Part shown: one piece after another, positions 33,758-42,470 of the stretch
How positions within the stretch are numbered: the stretch's first letter is position 1
Layout of the letters: the number at the start of each line of letters is the position of its first letter
Assembly (NCBI RefSeq): GCF_000820705.1
Contig: NZ_CCXI01000122.1
Location: 1 to 50,709, forward strand
Source of the DNA: Clostridium polynesiense
Lineage (GTDB): Bacteria > Bacillota > Clostridia > Clostridiales > Clostridiaceae
Length of the DNA: 50,709 nt
Direction of reading: 5' to 3'
Position numbers and translations under genes: made by a program
Notes under the pieces: model-generated
Database searches by the model: none
The model's input: the letters and a program-made list of their open reading frames with translations, nothing else
Told to the model about the DNA's origin: nothing

Positions 33758-35782
33758 ATGAAATTAAGACTAAAAATACCGTTGATATTTACCACATTAA
33801 TTTTTGCATCTCTCCTGGCGGTAAGTTATCTTATCCACTGGCAGAGCTCAAAAACCGTCGGAAACTTGATCAGAGAAGAGGTGGAGCACAGCACAATTCA
33901 ATCCCAGCAGAATTTAAATACTCTTATCAGCTCAGAATTAAACATAGTAAATCTTCTTTCTCTGGATGAAAATGTTAAAAACTTTTCTGCATTAAGGCTT
34001 GCAGATACTTCTGAGAATTTCTTCAAAGTAAATAAAGCTGAGCTGGATAAAATGAATACATATTTAAAGAAAAAGTATGACTTTACCACCTCACATGAAC
34101 AGCTTTTCATAGCTGATAAAAATGGAAATATCTTTACAAGCAGCCATCCTGCCTATTTAGGTATAAATATAAATGAAAGAGATTATTTTAAAAAGGCATT
34201 AAAGGGCGAAACCGCCATAAGCGACGCAGTGATTTCCAAGGCTACAAACAAGCATTTAATCCTTTTTGCTGCTCCGGTATTCAATGATGCAAGAGACATT
34301 ATAGGAGTTGCAGTAAACTCAGTTTTTGTAGAATATCTTACCGCAAAGCTTTCAGAGACTAAAATAGGAAATACAGGCTTTGCCTTTTTAGCAGACAGTA
34401 AAGGAGTTTATCTGGCTCATCCTAAGCAGGAACTTGTGGGAAGAGCAGTGGTAGAGGAAAGTTTCTCTCGTATTTCAAAGGAATTAACTCAGGATTCAGA
34501 TAAAACTGTAGAAAATAGTGCTTATGTTTTAGAAGAGGATAAAGGAATACAAAGTATTGGGGTGATACCTCAAACAGGATGGTATTTATCCACAGCAGTA
34601 CTTGATGCAGATATAAATAAACCTACTGATGACCTGTTTAACAAGACCCTTCAAATGGCAGCTGCTGCTATGATAATAATGCTTATAATAAGTATTTTAG
34701 TATCTAAAAGCCTCATTAAGCCTTTAACCTCATTGGTTGCCACCATGGAAACCGCCAGCGGCGGCGACTTAACGGTTCAAAGCACCGTAATATCTAAAGA
34801 TGAAATAGGAAGTCTGGCTCAGGGCTTTAATTTAATGGTTAACAGGCTAAGAAGCTTAATCGAAGAGATAAACAGAATTATAGGAGCAGTAAACAAGACT
34901 TCTTCTGATATACTGGCTTCCTCTGAAACTACAGCAGCATCCATAGAAGAAGTTTCAAAAACCGTAGAACAGATTTCAGAAGGAACTCAGGTACAATCCA
35001 GCAGTCTTCAAAGCGTTATAAATCATTTCTCAGTGGTAAGCGATGAATTTGGAAAGGTATATAACTATTCCAATGAAATGAAGGCTAAATCTGAAGATAC
35101 CATGATAATAAATGATAATTCCAACAAGATTGTAAATATACTGTATGAAAATACAAAAATCAGCACTACAGAAATAGAAAAAATAATAGACATAATCAAG
35201 GAGCTTCAGGAAAATTCAAAGAATATTGTGGTTATAACCGACGCTATTAAGAGCATAGCAGAACAAACCAGCCTCCTTTCATTAAATGCTTCTATAGAAG
35301 CTGCAAGGGCAGGAGAACAGGGAAGAGGCTTTGCAGTGGTAGCTGAAGAAATCAGAAAGCTCAGCGAAGAATCCACCGCTTCTGCTAAAGAAATAGACGA
35401 TATATTAGGGGATATCATTTCCAAGACGGAAAATGCCGTAACCATAACTGATACTGTAAAGGAAACAGTAAAGGAACAAAATCACAGCGTTAACCATACA
35501 GTGCAGGCTTTTGAGAAGATATCTGAAAACATGGCGGAAATTAAAACCCAAATTGAAAATATAAACTCTTCTTTAAGTAATGTAGAAAATGAAAAGCATA
35601 CCTTAAACAATGAATTTGAAAGTATTTCGGCAATATCTGAGGAAACGGCAGCTTCCACTGAAGAGGTTTCAGCCTCAACGGAGGAACAGGCGGCGGTGAT
35701 AATGGAGCTTGCAAACTCCATAAAGGATCTTAACAGTATTGTTGAAACATTATCGCTAACAATTAAAATATTTAAGCTATAA
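33758..35782 (+). CDS. Methyl-accepting chemotaxis protein with extracellular sensor domain
   Basis: The 674-residue protein has a membrane helix at about 7-27, an extracellular dCache-like sensor (about 35-275, with [15 protein letters not shown] and YFKKALKG in the first lobe and [19 protein letters not shown] in the second), a second helix (about 295-317), a HAMP linker (about 320-372) and a signalling coiled coil. The hairpin tip contains [21 protein letters not shown], the standard receptor tip that contacts CheA and CheW. No C-terminal CheR tether is visible. The ligand is unknown; dCache sensors often bind amino acids or organic acids. A single gene with its own terminator. Confidence 0.95.
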   Translation: MKLRLKIPLIFTTLIFASLLAVSYLIHWQSSKTVGNLIREEVEHSTIQSQQNLNTLISSELNIVNLLSLDENVKNFSALRLADTSENFFKVNKAELDKMNTYLKKKYDFTTSHEQLFIADKNGNIFTSSHPAYLGININERDYFKKALKGETAISDAVISKATNKHLILFAAPVFNDARDIIGVAVNSVFVEYLTAKLSETKIGNTGFAFLADSKGVYLAHPKQELVGRAVVEESFSRISKELTQDSDKTVENSAYVLEEDKGIQSIGVIPQTGWYLSTAVLDADINKPTDDLFNKTLQMAAAAMIIMLIISILVSKSLIKPLTSLVATMETASGGDLTVQSTVISKDEIGSLAQGFNLMVNRLRSLIEEINRIIGAVNKTSSDILASSETTAASIEEVSKTVEQISEGTQVQSSSLQSVINHFSVVSDEFGKVYNYSNEMKAKSEDTMIINDNSNKIVNILYENTKISTTEIEKIIDIIKELQENSKNIVVITDAIKSIAEQTSLLSLNASIEAARAGEQGRGFAVVAEEIRKLSEESTASAKEIDDILGDIISKTENAVTITDTVKETVKEQNHSVNHTVQAFEKISENMAEIKTQIENINSSLSNVENEKHTLNNEFESISAISEETAASTEEVSASTEEQAAVIMELANSIKDLNSIVETLSLTIKIFKL

Positions 35783-35793
35783 AACTCCATTTG

Positions 35794-35864
35794 CTGTGGA
35801 TAACAGGGGCAGAAGATGCCTTTTATCCACAGTATTTTTTTATTTATATCCTTTTTGTGGATAA
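35794..35864 (+). terminator. Terminator built from inverted DnaA boxes, with a third box downstream
   Basis: CTGTGGATAA (35794-35803) pairs perfectly with TTATCCACAG (35823-35832), then a T-rich tract follows. Each arm is an exact DnaA box, and a third exact box (TGTGGATAA) lies at 35856-35864. Confidence 0.75.
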
Positions 35865-35927
35865 AACTTAGTTTTTAGTGAACAAAACTCCATCTTCAGG
35901 TTTATAAATAAAATTAATTGTGCTACC

Positions 35928-35945
35928 ATAGATTTATAAATCTAT
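35928..35945. promoter_or_regulatory. 18-bp palindrome upstream of the TetR gene
   Basis: ATAGATTTATAAATCTAT is a perfect palindrome, 27 bases before the TetR start. It could be an autoregulatory operator; AT-rich composition makes chance more likely than usual. Confidence 0.35.
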
Positions 35946-35971
35946 TCTATTATGTTAAATGAGGGTTGTAT

Positions 35972-36577
35972 ATGTCTAATGAAACTATAGATACAAGAAC
36001 AAAAATACTTCAGACCGCCATTGATATAGTCGGACTTAAAGGCGAGGTTACCATAAGAGAAATAACAGAAAAAGCCGGCGTTAATGTAGCCTCGATAAAT
36101 TACCATTTTGGAAATAAAACTAATCTTCTGAAGGAAGTAGAAACGCATTATTCCAACCTCTTATATGAAATGCAGAGGAGCATACTGGAAAATGATATTA
36201 TCCCTCCAAAGAACAGACTGCTTTTATGGTCGGAAAACATGCTGGATTTTATATTTTCCTTTCCTGCGGTTATAGGCCTTATTATTAATCTGTACACTGA
36301 AGATAAAAGCTATAACCCTGCACTTATTAAAAAGATTTATTTAAATAATGAACTTCAGCTGAGAGTTAAGGAGATAATAGCAGAATGTATAGGCAGCAGT
36401 GAGGAAAAACTTTTAAACTATAAATACCTCCAGCTTTTTTCCGGAATATTAGGTCCTGTGGTTAACAGACTTGTGTCCAGCACTTTTACGGAAACTAAAG
36501 GCTCTTTAGACATAAATAACGAAGAAGAGCTTAAGGAATATATAGTATTTCTTATAGATTCCATAACAGAAAAGTAG
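35972..36577 (+). CDS. TetR family transcriptional regulator
   Basis: The 201-residue regulator has an N-terminal TetR-type DNA-binding domain (about residues 5-55): TRTKILQTAIDIVGLKG, then TIREITEKAGVNVASINYHFGNKTNLL with the turn and recognition helix. The rest is a helical ligand-binding region with no clear family. The frame is open from a TTG at 35966, but that TTG directly abuts the GAGGG ribosome site, so ATG 35972 is preferred. It precedes an MMPL exporter whose promoter has a palindrome, so it most likely represses the exporter operon. Confidence 0.9.
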   Translation: MSNETIDTRTKILQTAIDIVGLKGEVTIREITEKAGVNVASINYHFGNKTNLLKEVETHYSNLLYEMQRSILENDIIPPKNRLLLWSENMLDFIFSFPAVIGLIINLYTEDKSYNPALIKKIYLNNELQLRVKEIIAECIGSSEEKLLNYKYLQLFSGILGPVVNRLVSSTFTETKGSLDINNEEELKEYIVFLIDSITEK

Positions 36578-36664
36578 GATTAATATAATATTTTTTATAG
36601 TAATAAAACAGTTTTTTATTTAGAGGATTTTTTAATTTTTATAGTTTAATCCATATTTAAGAAT

Positions 36665-36706
36665 AAAAGTTCTGAGGATATGCTTTATGCAGCTTCAGAG
36701 CTTTTT
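36665..36706 (+). terminator. Terminator after the TetR gene
   Basis: AAAAGTTCTGA (36665-36675) pairs with TCAGAGCTTTT (36695-36705) with one G-T pair and a T-run. It separates TetR from the exporter genes. Confidence 0.7.
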
Positions 36707-36841
36707 CTATTATTAAATTTATTCAAATCAATAGTAAATCTGATACATAGAAGAAAAACAGCTGTTTTTTATTTATATATTCAGTAAAAAGTTTCTGTAA
36801 ATAATTTTATACAATTATTATTTATCCCTTTGATTTATCTA

Positions 36842-36899
36842 TTGACTGTAAAATACTGCTATGCTACTATTAAAACAGATATTTTAAACAAGTGTTTAA
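36842..36899 (+). promoter_or_regulatory. Promoter and TetR-type operator of the MMPL operon
   Basis: TTGACT (36842-36847), 17 bases, TACTAT (36865-36870). Fourteen bases further, TTAAACA-AG-TGTTTAA (36884-36899) is a perfect 7-bp inverted repeat just after the likely start point, a typical place for TetR-family repression. Confidence 0.6.
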
Positions 36900-36923
36900 T
36901 TTTGTAGACATAGGGAGATTTTT

Positions 36924-39014
36924 ATGAGAAAAATAGCTGCTTTTATTGTAAAGCATAAAAAGCTAATTATAGGCTTTTATGTGCTTATACTGCTGCTTTC
37001 TGCTGTGAGCATGCAGTTTGTTACTATAGAATACGACTTAAGTTCTTACCTGCCTAAGGAAATCAACTCTATTAAGGGAAAGAACAAACTCAGTGAGGAT
37101 TTTAATATAAAGGGTACTGCCAATCTTATGGTCAAAGAAAAGGAGCTTTATAAGGTTAAAAAGCTTAAGGAGGACATAGAATCACTTCCCGCAGTGGAGT
37201 CGGTGATATGGCTGGATGATGCTGAGGATATCCATAAACCTGTAGATTTTATGGATAAAGCCCTTTCAAAAAGGTTTATCTCCGGTGAATACAGCCTTCT
37301 GCAGCTACAATTTGCAGAAGGCAATGATACCTTAGCTACCAGAAAGGCAATAGATGAAATAGATAAAATGACGGAGATGGAGCATTATATTGGAGGACAG
37401 GCAGCCGTATCGAAGGATATGCAGGATACTGCTAACAGAGAGCTTTTTAATTATTCAGTGGTAGCTTTCATAATTATAACCATAATCCTCCTTATTTCCT
37501 CCAGGGCATATTATGAGCCCATTTTATTCTTTGCTGCCATAGGTGCTGCAATCCTCCTTAATATGGGCACAAATATCATATTCGGAAGTATATCTTCTAA
37601 TACCCACTCTGTGGCAAGCATACTTCAGCTGGCGGTTTCTATGGATTATTCCATATTTCTTCTCCACAGATTTCATGAAGAAGCTGAGAATATGGATCAG
37701 AATTCTGCCATGATAGAAGCTATAGTTAAAACCTTCAGTTCTGTATCCTCCAGCGCTCTCACCACTGTAGGAGGCTTTCTGGCCTTAGTTGCCATGCATT
37801 ATGGAATAGGCAAAGATATGGGGCTTGTACTCGCAAAAGGAGTTTTTTTCAGCTTAGTTACCGTAGTAACCCTCCTTCCCTGCTTAATACTGGTTAGCGA
37901 ACGCTTCAGCGGCTATAAGCACAAAATCCTTCTTCCTGATTTTAAAAGGATTTCCGGATGGATGGTTAAAAGAAGAAAATTTGCTTTAGTTTTGGCTATG
38001 CTTTTAGTACTACCGGCATTCCTGGGACAATCAAAGCTAAAATATTATTATTCTACGGAAAAAACACTTTCTACTAAATCTCAGTCCGTTAAGTCCAACG
38101 AAAAGATTGAGGAAATCTTCGGCAGCAGTAATGAACTCATCCTCTTAGTTCCTAAAGTGGATAAAACAAAACTCAAGTCTATGGCTGATGAGATTGATTC
38201 TTTAGAAAAGGTAGATTCTGTTCAGGGTCTTTATTCTATGGCAGATGAAACCCTTCCTGATTTCTTAATACCGAAGCAGGTAAGGGCTACCTTTGAATCC
38301 GATAAATATACCTATTTTATATTAAATATAAATGCGCCTATAGAAGGATTGGAAACCAAGGAAATAATTAAAAAAATACAAAGTACAGCAGATAAATATA
38401 CAAAGGAATGGTATGTAACAGGAGAGGCAGCTATCTATATGGATCTTCAGCAGGTAACCTCTCAGGATTTTAACAGAGTAACCATTATATCCATAATAAT
38501 TATAGGCTTGATTTTACTCTTTACCTTCAAATCCCTGGTACTTTCTTTGATTTTGGTATTCGTTATACAGCTGGGAATATGGATTAATTTAAGCATTCCA
38601 TATTTCTTAGGGTCAAAGCTTAACTTTATAGCTTTTATAATAATAGGAGCTATACAGCTTGGAGCTACTGTGGATTACGCTATATTATTCACTTCAAGAT
38701 ATAAGGAAAATTTAGAGGCATATAAGCCTTTAGAGGCTATGAAAAAGACTATAGAAGACACAGGAAGGTCCGTATTTACCAGTGCTTTAATACTTATGGC
38801 AGGAACCTTCAGCATATCTTTCATAACCACTATAAAATCAGCTTCAGAGCTGACCCTTTTAATTGGAAGAGGTGCTTTTATAAGCCTGCTTTTAGTTTAT
38901 ATGCTGCTTCCTGCCCTGCTTCTTATATTCGGACCCTTAATAAGGCGTACCACTTTAAACTGGCCAAAGAATGTTTCTGAGGAATTTGTAGATAACCAGA
39001 TTAATGTTAATTAG
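36924..39014 (+). CDS. MMPL family RND-type membrane transporter
   Basis: The 696-residue protein has two related halves, each with one membrane helix, a soluble extracellular domain and five clustered helices (total about twelve). SMDYSIFLLHRFHEEA in the first half and TVDYAILFTSRYKENL in the second are the MMPL/SSD-type motifs with the conserved Asp-Tyr that takes part in proton coupling. MMPL proteins export lipids, glycolipids or toxic molecules. It is preceded by a TetR gene and followed, after 27 bp, by a YhgE-like heptad-repeat protein, a common trio in Firmicutes, so the two probably work as one export unit. Confidence 0.92.
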   Translation: MRKIAAFIVKHKKLIIGFYVLILLLSAVSMQFVTIEYDLSSYLPKEINSIKGKNKLSEDFNIKGTANLMVKEKELYKVKKLKEDIESLPAVESVIWLDDAEDIHKPVDFMDKALSKRFISGEYSLLQLQFAEGNDTLATRKAIDEIDKMTEMEHYIGGQAAVSKDMQDTANRELFNYSVVAFIIITIILLISSRAYYEPILFFAAIGAAILLNMGTNIIFGSISSNTHSVASILQLAVSMDYSIFLLHRFHEEAENMDQNSAMIEAIVKTFSSVSSSALTTVGGFLALVAMHYGIGKDMGLVLAKGVFFSLVTVVTLLPCLILVSERFSGYKHKILLPDFKRISGWMVKRRKFALVLAMLLVLPAFLGQSKLKYYYSTEKTLSTKSQSVKSNEKIEEIFGSSNELILLVPKVDKTKLKSMADEIDSLEKVDSVQGLYSMADETLPDFLIPKQVRATFESDKYTYFILNINAPIEGLETKEIIKKIQSTADKYTKEWYVTGEAAIYMDLQQVTSQDFNRVTIISIIIIGLILLFTFKSLVLSLILVFVIQLGIWINLSIPYFLGSKLNFIAFIIIGAIQLGATVDYAILFTSRYKENLEAYKPLEAMKKTIEDTGRSVFTSALILMAGTFSISFITTIKSASELTLLIGRGAFISLLLVYMLLPALLLIFGPLIRRTTLNWPKNVSEEFVDNQINVN

Positions 39015-39041
39015 AGAATAAATTTAAGGAAGGTAATTATT

Positions 39042-40805
39042 ATGAAGAAAAAATTTATAAGCGCTCTTCTGCTGTGTTTTATGCTCATAAGCAATGCTAT
39101 AGCCCATGCAGCTCCCACAAAGGACGAAACGGTTTATGTTTCCATGAAAAATGACGGAAGCACTGCTTCTATAAAAATAGTAAATCACCTTTATAACATG
39201 GACAATTCAGGAGAATTTACAGACTACGGAAAATATACGGAGATTAAAAATCTAACCGGTGCTTTAAAACCTGAAGTAACCGGGGATTATGTTAAATGGA
39301 ACCTTACTGAAATAAAGGAAAAAGATCTTTATTATGAAGGCTCTGTGGACAAAGAGCTTCCTGTGAAAGCAGAAATCAGATATTTCCTTGACGGAAGGGA
39401 ATTTAAGGCTGAGGAGCTCTCAGGGAAAAAAGGCAAGCTTAAAATAATTATAAAAGTAGACTTTAAGGAAGAAGAAGGCATATCCCCTGATTTAATGGCA
39501 CAGGTTCAGGTTACAGCAGATTTAGATATATTCAGAAATCTAGAAACTCAAGGCAATAAGGTGGTTATAGGAAAAACCGCAGCAGTTAACTTTGTAGCCC
39601 TTCCTCCTGAGGATGCTGAATTTGTTCTGGAGATGGATGGAGAAAATATATATTTAGAGCCTATTACCATAACGGTTTTACCTGCTTCCTTTAATGTTCC
39701 GGAGGATATTTCAAAGGGTATAGACTCTCTTACCAAAGGTTTGGGAGACATGGAAAAAGCCTCTGATTCACTGGCAGAGGGAATGCAGCAGACAATCACA
39801 GGAACTTCTGAATTAAAGTCAGGAATGTCACAGCTAAATGTTGGATTAAACAGCATTTACAGGGGTTCTGATGAAATATATACCCAATCTCAAAAGCTTT
39901 CTTCATCTATGAATGAATTCGAAAAGGGTCTTAAGGAGATTTCTGATAACAGCAGCAGCCTCATAAGCGGATTAAAAAGCCTCTCCGGAGGTATTAATGA
40001 ACTTTCTCAAAGGAGTCATGATATTCAAAAAGGACTTCAGGGTGTTCACATGGGAACTAAAGAGCTACAGGGAGGAATCAGCGGCTTAAAAGACGGCTCC
40101 TTGAAGCTTAAGGAGGGTCATGACAAGCTTTCTCAAGTAGCAGCTCTTTATGCAAATCACCCAGATCCCATGGTAGCTGCCATGGCTAAAGGAATCCTTG
40201 GAGAAAAGGATGGAATAGATCAGCTAAATGAAGGCTTGACTAAGTCCTCTAAAGCCATGAAGGATTTAGAAACCTCTACAGGTGCCTTATCATCAGGATA
40301 TAATGATTTTCACGGAGGCCTCTATCAAATATCTTCAGGAATGAATAAAACCGCTGAAGAAGCCCCTCAGCTGTCTTCAGCATTAAATCAATTAACAGCG
40401 GGATTTTCCTCAATGCGAGAAGGCAGCTCTAAACTCTTTAAGGGTTTTGGAGATATAAATAAAAGTATAGGCACGGTGAAAAATGAAACCTCCGGACTTC
40501 CTGGAGATGTAGGAAAGCTCGTTGATGGGCAGCAGCAGATAAAGGAGGGTATGAGCAAACTTGGCAAAGAAGGTATAGGAAAAGCCCGTGCTGAACTTCA
40601 AAATAACTTAAATAACAGTATTATTGGTGATAATAAAAACCCATATAACTCCTTTGCTGATAACAGCAGAAATAAAAACTCCACAGTGCAGTTTATAATG
40701 AGAACTCCCGGTATTTCTAAGCAGGAGGAGAAAAAAGAAGCTGTGGTGCAGGTAGAGGAAAATAAAAATATCTTTCAAAGATTTCTGGATTTATTTAGAA
40801 GATAA
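39042..40805 (+). CDS. YhgE/Pip-like secreted heptad-repeat protein
   Basis: The 587-residue protein has a signal peptide (about 1-23, ending AHA), a beta-rich N-terminal domain (about 28-225) and a long region (about 230-520) of repeats with the spacing L-x-x-G, such as LTKGLGDMEKAS, LKSGMSQLNVGL and LQGGISGLKDGS. This pattern is typical of YhgE/Pip-like proteins and predicts long extracellular helices. No clear C-terminal membrane helix is present, unlike YhgE itself. It is likely an accessory part of the upstream MMPL exporter, perhaps spanning the cell wall (inference). AAGGAAGG precedes the ATG, and a strong terminator follows. Confidence 0.82.
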   Translation: MKKKFISALLLCFMLISNAIAHAAPTKDETVYVSMKNDGSTASIKIVNHLYNMDNSGEFTDYGKYTEIKNLTGALKPEVTGDYVKWNLTEIKEKDLYYEGSVDKELPVKAEIRYFLDGREFKAEELSGKKGKLKIIIKVDFKEEEGISPDLMAQVQVTADLDIFRNLETQGNKVVIGKTAAVNFVALPPEDAEFVLEMDGENIYLEPITITVLPASFNVPEDISKGIDSLTKGLGDMEKASDSLAEGMQQTITGTSELKSGMSQLNVGLNSIYRGSDEIYTQSQKLSSSMNEFEKGLKEISDNSSSLISGLKSLSGGINELSQRSHDIQKGLQGVHMGTKELQGGISGLKDGSLKLKEGHDKLSQVAALYANHPDPMVAAMAKGILGEKDGIDQLNEGLTKSSKAMKDLETSTGALSSGYNDFHGGLYQISSGMNKTAEEAPQLSSALNQLTAGFSSMREGSSKLFKGFGDINKSIGTVKNETSGLPGDVGKLVDGQQQIKEGMSKLGKEGIGKARAELQNNLNNSIIGDNKNPYNSFADNSRNKNSTVQFIMRTPGISKQEEKKEAVVQVEENKNIFQRFLDLFRR

Positions 40806-40825
40806 GTTTTGTAAATAGGCACAAT

Positions 40826-40860
40826 AAAAGGCATTCTCACAATCTATGAGAATGCCTTTT
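40826..40860. terminator. Bidirectional terminator
   Basis: AAAAGGCATTCTCA (40826-40839) and its perfect complement (40847-40860) form a 14-bp stem with A/T flanks between the convergent YhgE-like and NlpC/P60 genes. Confidence 0.9.
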
Positions 40861-40879
40861 ACATCAACTTTTATAATAT

Positions 40880-42094
40880 CTAATTTAATATTCTTCTTGC
40901 TGCATAGAATTTATATACCTTGGATACCTTAACCACATCTCCGGTGTGAGGTGCATGTATGAAGTTATTATTTCCTACATATATACCTACATGTCCAGCA
41001 TGTGTAAACACCAAATCTCCTGGCTGCATTTCCGCTCTGGAAACTCCTCTGCCAGCTTTTATTTGATCATAGGTTGTACGACCTATATTGTATCCAAAGT
41101 GTCTAAATACGTAAGAAGTAAATCCTGAGCAGTCAAATCCGCTTGGTGTTGTTCCACCATATACATATTTTACTCCTAAGAATTGATATGCATAGTTTAT
41201 TAAGGATGTTGCGCTTGCAGATGCTGCACCATCACCTCTTGAAGGTGTTGAGCTCTGCTGCTTAGCTGCCTGAATTTCCTCTAATCTCTTATTACCCTTC
41301 TTTATAGCAGCATCAACTTTACTATCGATATTTGTTGATACAATACTATTTCTAATCTTAACTAGTGTAGTAATGGAATTTCTTATATCTGATTCACTGC
41401 TTGAGCTATTGTTGATTACACTGATTGGGTATTCAACTATTGTCCACTCTTTAGAGTCCAGATCCATTTCAATTTTAGCTCTTTCGGCTCTGGCTTCAGC
41501 AACTAATTTGTTCTGTTCATCCTGCTTAACCTTCAATTCAGCAAGTTTTGCCTCATTTACTTTCTTAAGCTCGCCTACAGCTAAAACCTTTTCATCCAAT
41601 TCCTTTACTTTTCTATCAAGCTCTTCTTTTTTCTCATCCAACTCTTCTATTATTTTCTGATCCATACCCATAAGCTTGCTGATGGCTTGTGCTCTGGCTA
41701 TTAAATCACTGAATCCCTGAGATTCAAATAATAAAGCAATATATGAGCTTTGTCCGCCTGATTTATATAAGGCTCTCATTCTAGCATCATACATTATCTG
41801 TTTCTCTTTTACTTCCTCTTTTGCTACTTCAATAGCTTTATTTGTCTCAGCAATTTGATTTTGGTACTCTTGAATCTCGTCCTGATTCTTTTGTACAACA
41901 TCTCTGGCTGCACCAACTTCATCGTCTATGATGTTAAGCTTTTCTTCAAGGTCCCCAACCTTACTTTCAATATCATTGTATTGATTTCTGCTCTGTTGTA
42001 TCTGCTCTTGAGACGCTGGCTCAGCAAATACCACAGCTCCTTGTCCAAATACAAAGGATGCTGCAACTATAGCCGCAATTATTTTTTTGTTCAT
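40880..42094 (-). CDS. Secreted NlpC/P60 endopeptidase with coiled-coil N-terminus
   Basis: The protein (404 residues from ATG 42094) has a signal peptide (about 1-24, ending VFA), a long coiled coil (about 30-245), a short linker and a C-terminal NlpC/P60 domain (about 285-404). Catalytic residues are visible in FDCSGFTSYVF (Cys), GHVGIYVGN (His) and FIHAPHTG (third residue). The architecture is that of clostridial/CwlO-type D,L-endopeptidases that cut stem peptides. The frame is open to a GTG at 42151, but ATG 42094 gives a proper signal peptide, has GAGG upstream and matches the paralogue. Its promoter and leader are unusual. Confidence 0.92.
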   Translation of the reverse strand: MNKKIIAAIVAASFVFGQGAVVFAEPASQEQIQQSRNQYNDIESKVGDLEEKLNIIDDEVGAARDVVQKNQDEIQEYQNQIAETNKAIEVAKEEVKEKQIMYDARMRALYKSGGQSSYIALLFESQGFSDLIARAQAISKLMGMDQKIIEELDEKKEELDRKVKELDEKVLAVGELKKVNEAKLAELKVKQDEQNKLVAEARAERAKIEMDLDSKEWTIVEYPISVINNSSSSESDIRNSITTLVKIRNSIVSTNIDSKVDAAIKKGNKRLEEIQAAKQQSSTPSRGDGAASASATSLINYAYQFLGVKYVYGGTTPSGFDCSGFTSYVFRHFGYNIGRTTYDQIKAGRGVSRAEMQPGDLVFTHAGHVGIYVGNNNFIHAPHTGDVVKVSKVYKFYAARRILN

Positions 42095-42104
42095 GCGTCT
42101 GATT

Positions 42105-42141
42105 GCCTCGATAATTCTCATATCTTGCTCGAGGCAGCCTC
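42105..42141 (-). promoter_or_regulatory. Leader hairpins that could mask the ribosome site
   Basis: In the transcript GCCTCGA (42135-42129 region) can pair with TCGAGGC (42111-42105), whose GAGG is the ribosome site for ATG 42094, or instead with an upstream GAGGC (palindrome 42131-42141). The two pairings exclude each other. Confidence 0.4.
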
Positions 42142-42171
42142 CTTCCCCCACATTAGTTTAAATTTGTACTA

Positions 42172-42246
42172 GCCGACGAAATTATTATAACACCATACAA
42201 GTAGTATGGACAACCCGCTTTTTCGAATGTTTACAAATTGGTTAAA
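42172..42246 (-). promoter_or_regulatory. Promoter of the 40880-42094 NlpC/P60 gene with WalR-like box
   Basis: On the minus strand: TTTAAC (42246-42241), 5 bases, TGTAAA (42235-42230), then 40 bases to TATAAT (42189-42184). TTGTCC (42213-42208) lies 18 bases before the -10. TTTCGTCGGC (42181-42172) covers the start region. CCATAC-N5-GTATGG (42193-42209) lies between the promoter elements. Confidence 0.6.
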
Positions 42247-42372
42247 ATTTAATGACATTGTAATTACTATTTTTTAATTAATTTGCAAAATTTAAATGTT
42301 TTATTTACATTTTATTATTTATATTCCATAAAATATGCGATTCTTCGCCCCTTGGCATTAATAAAATAACAA

Positions 42373-42403
42373 AACAGGCAGAACAAGGAATGTTCTGCCT
42401 GTT
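42373..42403 (-). terminator. Terminator of the 42471-43775 NlpC/P60 gene
   Basis: AACAGGCAGAACA and TGTTCTGCCTGTT form a perfect 13-bp stem (42403-42373 on the minus strand), followed by a T-rich TTGTTATTTTATT tract. Confidence 0.8.
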
Positions 42404-42470
42404 AACAATTTGTACTTTTTTTATTTATTATTAAACAAATTTTGTTCACATTTAAGTCCTCGACAGGATA

